From Pyropia yezoensis (taxonomy: Eukaryota > Rhodophyta > Bangiophyceae > Bangiales > Bangiaceae), in NCBI GenBank assembly GCA_009829735.1, contig CM020620.1, forward strand, positions 15,028,792 through 15,092,791: DNA of 64,000 nt, written 5' to 3'. A program made the position numbers and the translations under genes. Numbering within the stretch: the first letter of the stretch is position 1; each line of letters starts with the position of its first letter. The notes under the pieces were generated by a model that was given only the letters and a program-made list of their open reading frames with translations, was not told where the DNA came from and did not search any database. This document shows positions 11,915 to 22,781 of this stretch, one piece after another.

Positions 11915-14573
11915 TATGGTACGTTGCAGAAAAAAGATACACGGAGCGTTCTTTTCTCTTTCCACCGAGAACCTTCGGGCCACAGACCAGAGCCAATCAC
12001 GTGCCTTGATGGTATGCCCCGGTGTAATGCGCCCCACATGAGCGGTGGTGGGTCCGTTTCGGGAAACCATGCCAGGACGCTCATCAACTGGAGAGCGAGT
12101 ACAGCACGTGGGGAGGTCCACGACACGGCGGGGGGGAGGGGGCGGTGCCGCCGCCGGCGTCGACGATGGCAGCATCGACGGCAGCATCGACGGCAGAATC
12201 GACGGCAGCATCGACGGCAGCATGGACGGCAGCATCGACGGCGGCAGCGACAGCGACACCGGCGCGACGGCGGCGGCAACGGCGGCGGCAACGGCAGCGG
12301 CAACGGCAGCGGAAACAGCAGCGGCGGCGGTGACGGCAGCGGCAACTGCAGCGGCAACGGCAGCGGCAACAGCAGCGGCAGCGGCAACGGCAGCGGCAAC
12401 GGCAGCTGCAACGGCGGCGGCAACGGCAGCGGCAACGGCGGTAGCAACGGCGGCGGCGACGGCGGCGACCCCGGCGGCGTCAATGGCGGCGGCGACGGCG
12501 GCGACACCGGCGGCGTCAACGGCAACGACGGCGGAAACGACAGCGACGGCGAAGTGGACGGCGATGGCGGCGACAACGTTGCGTTTGGGGGGGGGCAGGG
12601 CGGGGGGGTGGGGGGGGGCGGCGCCGGTGACGGCGACGGCGATGGCGCAAGTGGCGTCGGCTCCTGTGGCTGCGGCCGGCGCGGCAGTCAAGAGTGCGGG
12701 GGTGGACACCCCGCCTGTGCCGGTGCCCACGGTGGCGGCCACCTCGCCTGCCGCGGTGTCCGTGGTGACGGCTGCTGCATCCGACGTGGCGGCAGTGGTG
12801 ACCGCGGCGGCGGCGGTGGCGACGTCGGTCACGACGGCGGCCGTCGACTCGGAGGCGGCGGTGGCTATCGACGAGGCGGCGGCCACGGCGGCCGCCGCGG
12901 CAGCCATCGAGGCGGTCGCAAAAACGGGCAGGCCACAGGCGGCTGTGGTAACGTGTTTGGGGGAGGGGGGAGGGGGGGACTGTGTTTGAGGGGGGGGGGG
13001 GGGGGGGGCGGCGGGCAGACGGCCGTGTGGACTTGTTTTTTTGGTGAGGGTGAGGAACGCCACAGACAGCCGTGGCTACGTCTTTTGGGGGGGCGGTGGT
13101 GCCGCCGCCGTTGTGGGGAAGGGGGAGGCGGGCGGCAGGCGACCGCGGGGACGGTGCGCAGGGGGAAGGTGGGGGGACGGTGGGGGCGCTCTGTGAGGGG
13201 GTCCAGCAGGTCGCTGGGGATGGCGGGGTCGGTGTTTTGGCTGGGGGGTGTGGTGCCGGTGGCAGCACTAGGGGGTGGAGGGGGAGGGTTCGAAGGGCTG
13301 GTAGTTTCTCTTTTTTGGAGGGGGAGGGGAGGGAATGTTGATGGCTTCTGCGTTGGGGGCATTTAGGTGACGCATGGCGGCGGGGTTCTTGTTTGAGCGA
13401 GGGCGGCTACGGCGATGGCGGATGGTTTGATAGCTGTATGGGGGGGCGGGGGGAGGGTCCGTTGGCGCAAGGTGAAACGGGCAGGGTAAAGTAATTGTTT
13501 GAATTTGAGTGGAGTGGGTGACGGCGACACAGTGGCGATGGTGTTAGCCGCCGGCGCCGGCGCCCACGTCAGCGCCGGCGTTCTTCTTTCCGTTGCGGGC
13601 GCAGCGGGGCTGGCGCGGTGGCTCCGCTAGGCAGGAGGGATAGGAGGGACTGGGCGGGTAAATTCTGGTGCAGCGGAAGAGGGAGGAAGGTGGTGTCGGG
13701 ATGGTGCAGGGCGTCGAGCGGGCCGAATTTCGGGGGGGCCTTGGGAAGGTCTGCCCGACAGGCCAAACAGCATCGAGGCACTTCGTGCACTAAGCACGAA
13801 GTGCCTTGATGCGATGTCGTGCACTTCCGCCCCTTCTTGAGGCATGACCCCTACCCACGCCACGCACACAGGAGACGCCTTCCCCCTTGCTTCCTGGGTT
13901 CGCGCACCGTCGGCGCCTGTGGAGAACTCACTCCACCTGGGCACGCCCCCTCGCACTGCACTCCACCTGCCAAAGGTAGAACCGCCAGAGGGAAGCGGGC
14001 TTGGGGGGGGTTGCCTCCATGATGTGCCTGGTCAAGAAGAGGGGTCCACGAGGGGAAGGGGGGGGAGACGCCGCTTCGTCAGGAGCATGAGGGGCACCTG
14101 CCCGAGATGCCTCAATGAGCACTGGACACATGAGGACCAGGCTTCTTCGTGGACCAACCAGGCGACCCCATCACATGGAACATTTACCTCAAGAACGGCC
14201 ATCTGAGAAACGGTGACCCGCACACGGAAAAAGGTCCTCAAAACAATGGACTCCAGCCGTCCCTAGGCTCCTCTCTAAAATCGACTACCCCTCTTCCAAG
14301 CCTCAGTTAGCACATGGGCCCGGACCCACCCCCGAGCCGGGCAAATCAATGCGAAAAGGATGGCCCCATTTCAGGTTCGACAGCAGCCGGTCCACCCAGG
14401 GTGTCCCTGAATGCGGTACACCGTCCAGGGGACCCAAGGACCTCATGAGTTCGCATGGGGCTATGTGATCCTTCTGTCAGCATGGCCACCGTGGGCCCCG
14501 CCGAGGCCGATGGGGAGCCCGGGCCCGAGCCGAGAAAAACCTCCATGTATCTTTTTTGTCCAACGTACCATAG
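11915..14573. mobile_element. TIR element E2 carrying a different GC-rich minisatellite
   Basis: The left end TATGGTACGTTGCAG (11915-11946) is inverted at 14541-14573 and matches the termini of the element at 5034-7159. About 200 bp at the left (for example GCCAATCA, GGGTCCGTTTCGGG, ACGCTCAT) and about 320 bp at the right (CTTCCAAGCCTCAGTTAGC onward) align with that element in the same order and orientation. The centre is a CGGCAGCGGCAACGG-type minisatellite. No transposase gene or clear target duplication was found. Confidence 0.7.
12157..12950. repeat. GGCAACGGCAGC-type minisatellite inside E2
   Basis: Units of GGCAGC, GGCAAC, GGCGGC and ATCGACGGC repeat with variation for about 800 bp. 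They keep frames open on both strands, including a 480-codon plus-strand frame that is all Gly/Ser/Asp/Asn-type residues. I consider those frames artefacts. Confidence 0.85.
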
Positions 14574-15869
14574 AACTGTCATCGATCAAACGCGCGGTGA
14601 GAGTCTCGACACCGGCTCGGATTGTGCTTCTGAGGCACTTCGAGTTTCTGCTTCGGGTTTCCTCCAGCCATCCGACAAGTCACTTTTTGGAAAACCACCA
14701 TGTACGTCGAACGACGTTGCTACGCGACGGCGGCGAACCCTATCGGGCCATATTTGCAACGTGTCTGCAACGTGTACAGATTGGGCGATAGGGGTCACGT
14801 TGCTGGTTATGCCCTTAATCCCGGTTAGTTCTTGCTTAAACCCAGTTAGTCGAGGCAGGAAACTCCACATCTCTCGGGAAACCTCATCTGGAGGAAGGTC
14901 TCTGAAAGAAGGACGCTCGTACCCTTTTTTCGGTTCCCATCCCCCCCCCCTCCACCACCACCTCGCTGTGTAGGGTTCTTTTCCTGTCCCCCCCCTCCCC
15001 ACCCGCCCCCCCCCCTCTTGTTCCCACCCGCCCCCGCCCCTCTTGATCCCACTGGCCCCTCCTCCCGCTGACCCCACGGATCGCCATGCGCGTGCCGCCT
15101 GGCGCGAGGAAATGATGGCGTCTTCCTACGCTGGCCGCGGGTGGCCCCCGCTGGCCGCCACCGCCACCCCCACCGCCGCCACCGCCGCCGCCGCCCCGCG
15201 GGGGTTCTCACCGGTGAGCGGGGCGCTGGTTCCCGACCTGCTGGCGGCGTGGTGCGAGGTGGTGGCGGTATTTGTGTATGGGGAGCTCCTCTGGCCCGAG
15301 GCTGGCAGTGGCGGTCGGGGGGGAGGGGGCGGCGGCGATGGTGGATGCAAGGAGTGAGCGGGGGTCGGCGGTTACGGCGGCAGAGGCGGTGGCGGCACCG
15401 GGCTCCTGTGGTCCTTTCCCGACATTGTCGGGGGCGGCGGAAGACTGTAGGTGATGGGCGTGGACTCGGCGGCGGCGGTGCCCCCCCCCCACCTGCCCCC
15501 CGACGCGGTGGCGGCGGCGGCGGGCAGCCCCGCTGCGGGCGGCGGCGGGTGGCCGCACCCTCGCTGAGGGGCGGCGCCCTCATCTGCCGACGAGGGCGGC
15601 CCCCCCCCTGTCCGGTGCTGTATAGCGAAGCCGCTCGGTGGGCGCCCTCGGCGGGCCCCTTCCACGCCGCCACAGTCGGCAATGGGAGTGCCCGCGGGGC
15701 GCGGTATTGGGCAGGGCAGCGCGCTGCCCTGCCCAATGGGAGTGCCCGCGGGGCGCGGTATCCCACCCCCTGCGCTCCACTCCTTCCTCCCACGCCTCTC
15801 CGCCTGCCCCTCCCACCCCCCCCCCCTCACCTCCCCCCCATTCGCCCACTCCCACGCCCCACTGGTATC
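14574..15869. other. no gene supported; contains a palindrome
   Basis: C-rich and G-rich runs give overlapping ORFs on both strands (14846-15793 minus, 15141-15917 plus). Neither shows a recognisable domain. The main structural feature is the palindrome within a duplicated segment at 15681-15761. Confidence 0.35.
15681..15761. repeat. perfect 32-bp palindrome between 27-bp direct repeats
   Basis: Bases 15706-15737 are a perfect palindrome, with half-site ATTGGGCAGGGCAGCG and no spacer. It overlaps two identical 27-bp direct copies that begin AATGGGAGTGCCCGCGGGG at 15681 and 15735. Such a sequence can extrude a cruciform or serve as a dimeric binding site. Its function is unknown. Confidence 0.85.
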
Positions 15870-18240
15870 ATTTGGGGGGGCGACGGAGGTGGATGTATGT
15901 ACTGTACACGTCAATGACGATGTTGAGGTGGGCGCCCAGCTCCTCCGTGCGGCCCACGTAATCGACCCTGCACTCACCCGGCCCGTGACCAACGTGCGGC
16001 CGGGCACCGCCTACCCACCCGTCCTCCCCACCGCTGGCCTGAATGACCCGCGGGTGGGGTATTGGGAGGCGGCCAAGATGGCCGCCCACTTGGTGTGGCT
16101 GGTCGTGTGGGCGTTTTACCTACGGGGGGCGAGGCCGGCCGGGGGGGGGGGGCGCGAGGCCACAAACGGGTGCCCTCGCCGGCGGCGGCCACTGCGGCCA
16201 CCGCCACCGCCATTGCCGCCGCTCTCGTCAGAGTCGTCCACACCATCCACATCGTGCTGATTGGGGGAGCGCCGGCCGCCACCCAAGCTCGTGGCCGCCG
16301 GCACCCGCCACGGGCCCTCGCCGGGGCCCTCCATGGGGGGGGTACTGGCCACGGCGGCGGCGGCGGCAGCGGCGGCCGACGCGGCAGCGGCGGCCGACGC
16401 GGCAACGGCGACGGCAGCGGCGGCGGCCGCCGCCACCGCCTCGACTCCCGGCGGGGGCGGGCAGCCCCTCGGCGGGCTGGGGGGCGGGACGCTAGCGGGC
16501 TGTGCCACGCCCTCCATCTCCCGCGGAGGCGGGGGGAGCTCCACCGACGGCAGGGGCTTGCCCCCCCCCATCCCCGCCGAGCGCCTTACGTGGGACTACC
16601 GCACCGCCCTGACGGTGGCGGCCGCGGTTGGGGCGGCCCACCCGGCGGCGGGGGTGGGGAGGCTGGGCGACGCCCCACCCGTCGAGAAGCACACGCTGGG
16701 GCGGCTGATGGCGCTGGCGGGGGCCACCGTGGCGTGGGGGGGGGGGTGAGTGGGGGGGGGGGGTGGGAGCGAGGCGGGGGGGGATGCCCTCCACCGCCTC
16801 GACGGGCGTAGCGGCGGCGGTGGGTGGTGTGGGGGGCGGCGGCAGCCGCGACGGTGGGGGTGCCGATGGCGGCGGCGGCGGTGGCGGCAGCGGCGGCGAC
16901 GGCGGCGGCAATGGCAGCGGGGGTACCCTCGCCAGCTCTGCCGGGGTCGGCACGCACTTCGCACCCCCCCCCCCCCGCCCCCCCCGGCGGGTCCGCGGCG
17001 GCCGCCGCCGGCGACATGTTCCCCGACGCCGTTGCCCACACCAACCGGCTGGTGGTGCTGAACGTGTGGGCACGCTTCTTTGGGGCCTTCTCTATTGGCT
17101 GCGCAGGTGTGGCGGCGAGGCGGCTGGCCTCCCACCTGCGGGGGCTTATCAAGGCGTGCCCGACGCTGGCGTTGGGGCGGGGGCTCCCGTTTGGCCAGCG
17201 CGGCACGCAGCTGTTCACAGTGACCCAGTCCCTCATGTGGTCTGCTGCGGGGGGGGAGAGCAGGGGTGGAGGTGGGGTAGGGACCACCACGAGGGGCGAT
17301 AATGGTGGTGGTAGTGGTGGTGGTGGCGGTGGTGGTGGCGGTGATGGTGGCGGCGGCTTGTCCTTGGCTGCCAAGGACGCCCCTACCGGCTCGTCGCCGC
17401 ACCGAGAAGGCGGTGGGGGCGGAGGAGCGGCGGGGGACCGCTGGCCGCCACCTCCCCCCTGCGGGCGCGTCGGGAGCCTCCCACTGCAAGACTGCCGAGG
17501 CCACCGCCGGCGAGCTCCTTTGCGCCCTCCGCTATGTGTGTGTGGAGGCCGAGGCGCCCGGCGGGTGGGGGGTAGTGGTTGCCGACGGCCGCCGCGGGAG
17601 CAGCAGCAGCGCCGCAGGTGGGGGATGGGGTGGGGGCAGCGGGTTGGCCGCCGCCAGCCCTGGCGTTGGGTCGGCCGTTCTGTGCATCTTTTATCTCTTC
17701 GACATGTGCGACCTGACGCGGTCCGTGCCCGCCTTCCGCAGCAACAGGCGAGGAGGGGGGGCGCTGGCGTCTGCCACCGGCCGTGGTCGCCAGCACGCGC
17801 CGGCTCTGGGGCAGGCAGGGCGGCCGGGGGGGGGCGGGGGTGGGCACTCTGCCGCTTTGTGCTGCTGCTCAAACCCCCTCCGCGCCCTTCTTGCTGGCTG
17901 GGTGTCACCGCAACCCCCCCCTCCCCCCCCTCCCACGGCAGACTGCTGCGTTTCTGGCCGTGCTCTTGGTGGCTGCTCGTGGGTTGCCACCAGCGGCCGG
18001 CGACAACACCCGGCGCCGGCCGCCCCCTTGCCCGTCGCCGGGTCCCACTGCCGCCTGCTCGGCCACCCCGTCTGACGGCGGCGGCGCCGCCGCCGCCACA
18101 CCCAGCGATGGCCGTGACGACGGCGGTGGCGCTGCTGCCAAGACGGCCGGGGACCCCAACGCCGCTGCCATCGCCGCTGCCGCCGCCCACAGGCAGGTTG
18201 TGGAGCCGCTTGGTCTTTTGAGGACTGGCGGAGTAGGAAG
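15870..18240 (+). CDS. hypothetical membrane-type protein, frame broken at homopolymers (model unresolved)
   Basis: Several plus-strand stretches look coding but lie in different frames. They are about 15880-16140 (VDVCTVHVNDDVEVGAQLL, then hydrophobic MAAHLVWLVVWAFYL), 16340-16746 (LTWDYRTALTVAAAVGAAH), 16824-17340 (NRLVVLNVWARFFGAFSIG) and 17480-17750 (HCKTAEATAGELLCALRYV, VLCIFYLFDMCDLTRS). A possible fifth is 17940-18230 (hydrophobic FLAVLLVAARGL). Changes of frame fall at runs of G or C, for example 16138-16152, or at a GTGAGT donor-like site near 16748. The protein appears Ala/Gly-rich with several hydrophobic segments. I do not recognise the family. The antisense 703-codon ORF is less convincing. 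Confidence 0.4.
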
Positions 18241-18629
18241 AGGGGGGCGTTTGGCAACGGAATGCGTTCTTTATGGCTATTCTTTCCCCTTCTCGGCCCC
18301 AACTGGCAGAGACCATCTCGTCCTTGCAGCAAGCAAACAGCGAGGGGGAGAGCAGAGGACGGGGCCGACCCTGGCCACAACCGCGAACGACCTCCTGCGT
18401 GGAAGTCCCCCGTCGCTGGCCTTCCCCGCTGTCCCCACCGCGTCGCTGTCGGACGCGGCGAACAGGAGCGCCACACTTGCCCTCGACCTTGCCCATCCCC
18501 ACGAGCGCCACCATCGCCGCGAGCGCCACCATCGCCGCGAGCGCCACCATCGCCGCGAGCGGCAGCGCCTGCACCGCGGCCCGATCCCGCGGATGACGCC
18601 CTCCCCACCGGCACAGTCTTGTCCCCGGG
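18241..18629. other. intergenic, with an 18-bp minisatellite
   Basis: No gene is supported. Three to four copies of GAGCGCCACCATCGCCGC lie at about 18500-18560, just beyond the stop codon of the minus-strand SWIB fusion gene. Confidence 0.5.
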
Positions 18630-21600
18630 CTAGGCCGAGGTTTCATCATCCACGTACTCAGCGACAAGGGCTCGGGTGCCGACCAGCATGACAACAAACG
18701 ACCGCACAGGCTGGCCGACCGCCCGGTGGTACGACGCCACTTGCTTCAAGGCACGCTCGAGAAGATCGCGCACCGTCACGCAGACACGGTTGCCGCCGTA
18801 GAGGAAATCACGGTTGAGGCGGAGGTTCAGCTTCTCCTCGTATGACAGGGAGTTGATGTAGCGGTCGACCTTCGCGTCCACAAAGTCGCCACTGCGTTTA
18901 GCCGCCTCGTTCAGCTCGTCGTCATCGTACAAGATGCCGTTGACGCGCACGACCTTGAGCTCGAGCAAAAGCCTGGATGATCCGCTCTTGTTCTGCAGCA
19001 TGAGGTCGTAGAAGCCCGGCCTGCCGCCACCGACGTTGAGAGGGTGCCCACGCCCAGTCGTCAGGACGGCATTCACCGCAGGCTGCGTCCTGAGCCAGCC
19101 TCCAACAGCGGCCTCCATGGCAGAGCTCAAACAGGTCTCGCTGAAGAGGCGGTCCATTGCAAGCGCGCCCGAGTCCCAGCCGTGCAGCACGGCGTCCACC
19201 AGTAGGGTGACGTCTCTGGAGGATGGCGTCTCAATCAGCCGCTCCAAGAAACAAATGTCCGACGCCAACGCCATCTCAAGCCGGGTGAAGTGGTCCAGGC
19301 ATGCGAGCAGGTTGGGAGGGTTGAGCACCGTCAGGGCGCCGTTGTTCTTGAGCTCCCGCACCGATAGGATGCCGTGATAAAACAGGAGCGCCAGCGCCCG
19401 CTCGTACGCAAGCGAGGTAGACGCGTCAGTATAGGCGTCCAGTGCGGGGACACGCACGACGTCCCGCGAAGCGCTCGTGCTCGGGGTCAGCTCCGCCAAT
19501 GTGAAAGGGCTCTCAAGCTGCCGCGTGCGGACAGTGAGCTCCTTGGACGCCTGGAAGGCGTCCTGCAGCGCGACGACGCCAGCCCGGGAAGAAGAGCGAA
19601 GGACCGAGGTGACATTGTGGGACAGGGACACGTTGTCGTCCTTCATGTAGTGTTCAAGCTCGGCATCCATGCTCTCGTGCCGCTCCTCGAGGATGACCGC
19701 CCGGCGTTCTCCGTCGCCCTGCAGCATCTTGAAGAAGTAAATGACGTAGGCCGCCAGGTAGAGTGGCTGAGACTTGGGGTGAAACTTGTAGCCGTTGTAG
19801 AACTTGCGCATCAGCCTCAACGTTGGGATGCGCTCAGCTTCCGTCAGACCGACCTGCGACAGCCCGCGCTCCACATCCGCCTCGGTGAAGCCACAGCATT
19901 CAGCGTACGCCGGCGAATGGGTGAGCGGCCACGCCACGTTCCAGCCAGAGGAGTCGGTGAGGGCAACCGGTGCAATGCCCGTGGTGAAGCTCCGTACTCT
20001 TGTCGAGATCAGCTTGGGCAGACTCTTGAGAGTGAGGTAGAACGCCCGCAAGAAGCCCGCCGGCCTCCGGTCGTGCGCTGGTGCGACTGCATCCTGGTAT
20101 GCGTTCGGGTCCTCGCGCATCAGCTGGTTGAAGGTGCGGTCGTACTCGTCTACCAGCACGAGGAGTTGATGGCCCGCTGCACCGACAGATCTCGTCAACG
20201 CCTTGAGGTTGGCGTCAGCGTTGTCTTCCCGCCATTGCGAGACGTGCACACCATACTTGTCCATGAATCCCAGCATAGCTTCGTTCAGCACGTCCCGAAA
20301 GAGCTTGCACAGGGGAGGAGCGCCAGGACCCGACTGAACTTGGATGGAGAAGTCCAGCGGCAGCACACAGTACGCCCGCGCTCCTGCAGCAGTGCCGCCA
20401 GATGACTGCACGTACGCGTCCGTTGGGGATCCATCCCAGTTGAGGAAGACCTCGTCGAACAGCTCCTGGGTCGTGTGGATGTCGTGGTACACCTGGAGGG
20501 GAGAAGCATGGTCATGCGATAGGTTGAATAAACACAAACAGTACCAGGAGAATGACCGTGGAGGGACCAGTTAGCAAGCAAAGAAAAAACAGAGCAATAT
20601 GCACAGTCCTGCTCAAACGAGAGATGCTGACAGAGTCGACAAACGGTGAGAAGCGACACCCCAAAACTCGCCCCCAGGGACTTGTGTCACACTCATACCT
20701 GCATCTGGGAGGTCAGCAGCGACTTTCCAGACCGGCCCGGCCGCAAGAGCACCAGGTGAGGAGATGCGTCATTCTCCATCATGACAACGTAGCGCGTCTT
20801 GTCTACAAAGAAGCCGTTCTGCCGACGCAGCGTGACAATCTGGTCTTCGCCGTAGCACCATTTGACCACCTCGGCTGGAGATCGGGAGTGTTGACGTTGT
20901 TTCGATGGGCGCTGGCCCGGCGAAAGCTCATTGGGAGAAGGTCCTTCACCGTAAACGGACGACACAAACTCCTGGAGGAGTCGTTCAGCGTCGTCCTCCA
21001 GGTCAATCTTGGTCAGGTGCGGGGAGATGTACTTGACAATCTGAGACAGAGAAAGAGAGACATGGATGCACGTGTACGTGTGGTCGGAAGCATAAGAAGT
21101 CGGGGGCGGCATGAGTACAGCGTCCTTAAGACGGGTGACCGTGACGAGACGAGGTGGGCACCAGAGGACCCGGGTAGCCGCCCACAGACAGAACAAAAAC
21201 CACTGCTATAAACCATGGTTATGAACGTGGCACTCCTCCCCATGTCTGCACATCCGATTCATCCATCACCTGACGTACCTGGAGGAAGGTGCACTCTTCC
21301 ACACCAAGAACAGCGCGTAGGTCCGCATCAGGACGGAACTTGGTCTTGTCATCTTGCAGTCGTAGATGGCGCGCTCTCACGTAGTTGGATATAAACCGCG
21401 TGATGGCGGGGCGCGTGGAGACGTCCTGACCAAGAAAGCGCCGCAGAGCCCCCTTCACGATCACGGGCTTGTGCGGGCCCTTCAGCTTGGCGGGATGGTC
21501 GGGGTACTCCAATGGTGGAAGCGCCTCACGGTCGCCCACGTACAGCCCGCGCACAGGGTCCACGGAAGAGACCGGCACCGGGCCATCCGACCCAGAGGCA

Positions 21601-21797
21601 GACGACAACGGTGCACAGAGCATCGGTGAGGCGGCGCGGCGACACGTGCCGGATGCACCGCCTCCAGACAAGCCGCTAGAGCGACCCAAAAGGGAGACGC
21701 GGCCGGCGGGCATGCCAAGGACCCAGCACTGGGCACCAGACGACCGGCGCGTCACCGCCAAAGAAGCACCGCCCACGCCGACCCCACCGACGCTCAT
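18630..21797 (-). CDS. SWIB-domain / AAA-ATPase-like / PD-(D/E)XK nuclease fusion protein
   Basis: Three exons join in phase 0: 21279-21797 (start uncertain; the ATG at 21797 is chosen), 20699-21040 and 18630-20492. Both introns are GT-AG (donors GTACGT and GTATGA), and the product is about 907 residues. Residues about 105-190 form a SWIB/MDM2-like domain (ALRRFLGQDVSTRPAITRFI ... LRAVLGVEECTF) that continues across the first intron into KYISPHL. Next comes the AAA-ATPase-like module: FVDKTRYVV, Walker A RPGRSGKS and Walker B LLVLVDEYD. The C-terminal part has the nuclease core GFYDLML followed by LLLELKVV, as in DUF1703-type PD-(D/E)XK proteins. SWIB domains act in chromatin and in DNA-associated proteins. 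The ATPase-nuclease pair is usually found alone in bacteria and some eukaryotes. The cellular role is unknown. An in-frame ORF continues upstream to 22076, so the N-terminus could be longer. Confidence 0.8.
20493..20698 (-). other. intron 2 of SWIB fusion gene
   Basis: The donor GTATGA follows the codons for SLLTSQMQ, and the acceptor CCCCTCCAG precedes the codons for VYHDIHTTQ. Joining them restores the AAA-ATPase-like domain in phase 0. Confidence 0.8.
21041..21278 (-). other. intron 1 of SWIB fusion gene
   Basis: The donor GTACGT follows TFLQ, and the pyrimidine-rich acceptor TCTGTCTCAG precedes IVKYISPHL. The splice falls inside the SWIB domain and rebuilds its C-terminal LSPHL-like end, which strongly supports the fusion. 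Confidence 0.8.
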
Positions 21798-22781
21798 GCA
21801 TGGCTGCGGCACAGGAAAAGAAGTAAAGCCCAGGGTCACCAGTGATGACCCACGCAACAACGAGTCAGGCGGGGGAGAAAACCGGCCAGCCATACGGCGA
21901 GCGATCAGCCCAAGCATCACTCGCCACTGGGACCGCGGTGTGCGAAAGGGCGGCGGCCACCACGTCGCCGACGAGGGGCAGTCGCGGCAAGAGAGGGCGG
22001 CGGGTGGGCGGCGGGAAGAGGAGGCGGGGGAGATGAAAAAGTACTGGTGGTGACCAACGTTGGCGACAGTAGCCACAGCAGCGACGGCAGAAGCAGCAGC
22101 AGAAGCAGCGGCCGCAGAAGTGACGGCGGTGGCGACGGCGCCGCGTGGAATGGTGCCGCCCCCGTTTTGGTGGCGGTGGCGGCGACAGCGGCCCCCGACG
22201 GGCGGAAGCTTGTGGTGCTTCTGCTGGTGATGGACCTCGCTGCGGGACTGGGCGTCAACAGGTGGGGGCGCCAGCCACGCGGGGAGGCCCGCGGGGGCGG
22301 CCCCGACGCGGTCAGGCAGGCGGGGGTGGCCGCGGCGAGGTCAGGCAGGCGGGGGCGGCCACCACGCGGGGGGGACGGCGGGGGCAGCCGCCACGCGGGC
22401 AGGGCCGAGTTTGCAGCCACGTACGGAAAAATACGTGAAATTTCCGTCTTGCACGCACAGGGGCCGTGAGGGTCGTTTTCTTGAAAGAGAAATTTCCTTA
22501 CCCTTTCAACTCGAGACCAGCCACGTGTGGCCCGCTGCGCCGTCCGATTGGCTGATGAAGAACACACAGATGCATCTGCCGGCCTGCCGCACCCGTTCCC
22601 CGAGGGTTCTCTTCCGGCGGGGGTTGTCGCCAGGAACGCGGCGCAGCCTCAAGGTGTCGTCAACCTTGACCACGGAACACCCCCCCCTTCACCACGCCGT
22701 GTAGTCCGTCTGATCCCTCTCGCTGCAGGTGTCGTTCTGTACTCCCAACTCCTCCCCTCCACCACCCGTTGATCACTCGCC
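21798..22781. other. divergent intergenic region
   Basis: This region lies between the start of the minus-strand SWIB fusion gene and the plus-strand hAT ORF. It is GC-rich, with repeated GGTCAGGCAGGCGGGGG-type units near 22308-22370. Promoters for both directions should lie here, but I see no distinct elements. Confidence 0.4.

Noticed and set aside
11825-13366. Long ORFs on both strands (412 and 480 codons)
   Set aside because: Same cause: the GGCAAC/GGCAGC minisatellite of element E2.
16586-18697. 703-codon minus-strand ORF
   Set aside because: Opposes a plus-strand tract with more protein-like segments; its own product is Gly/Pro/Arg-rich without domains.
19374-20405. 343-codon plus-strand ORF
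   Set aside because: Antisense shadow of the AAA-ATPase-like exon of the SWIB fusion gene.
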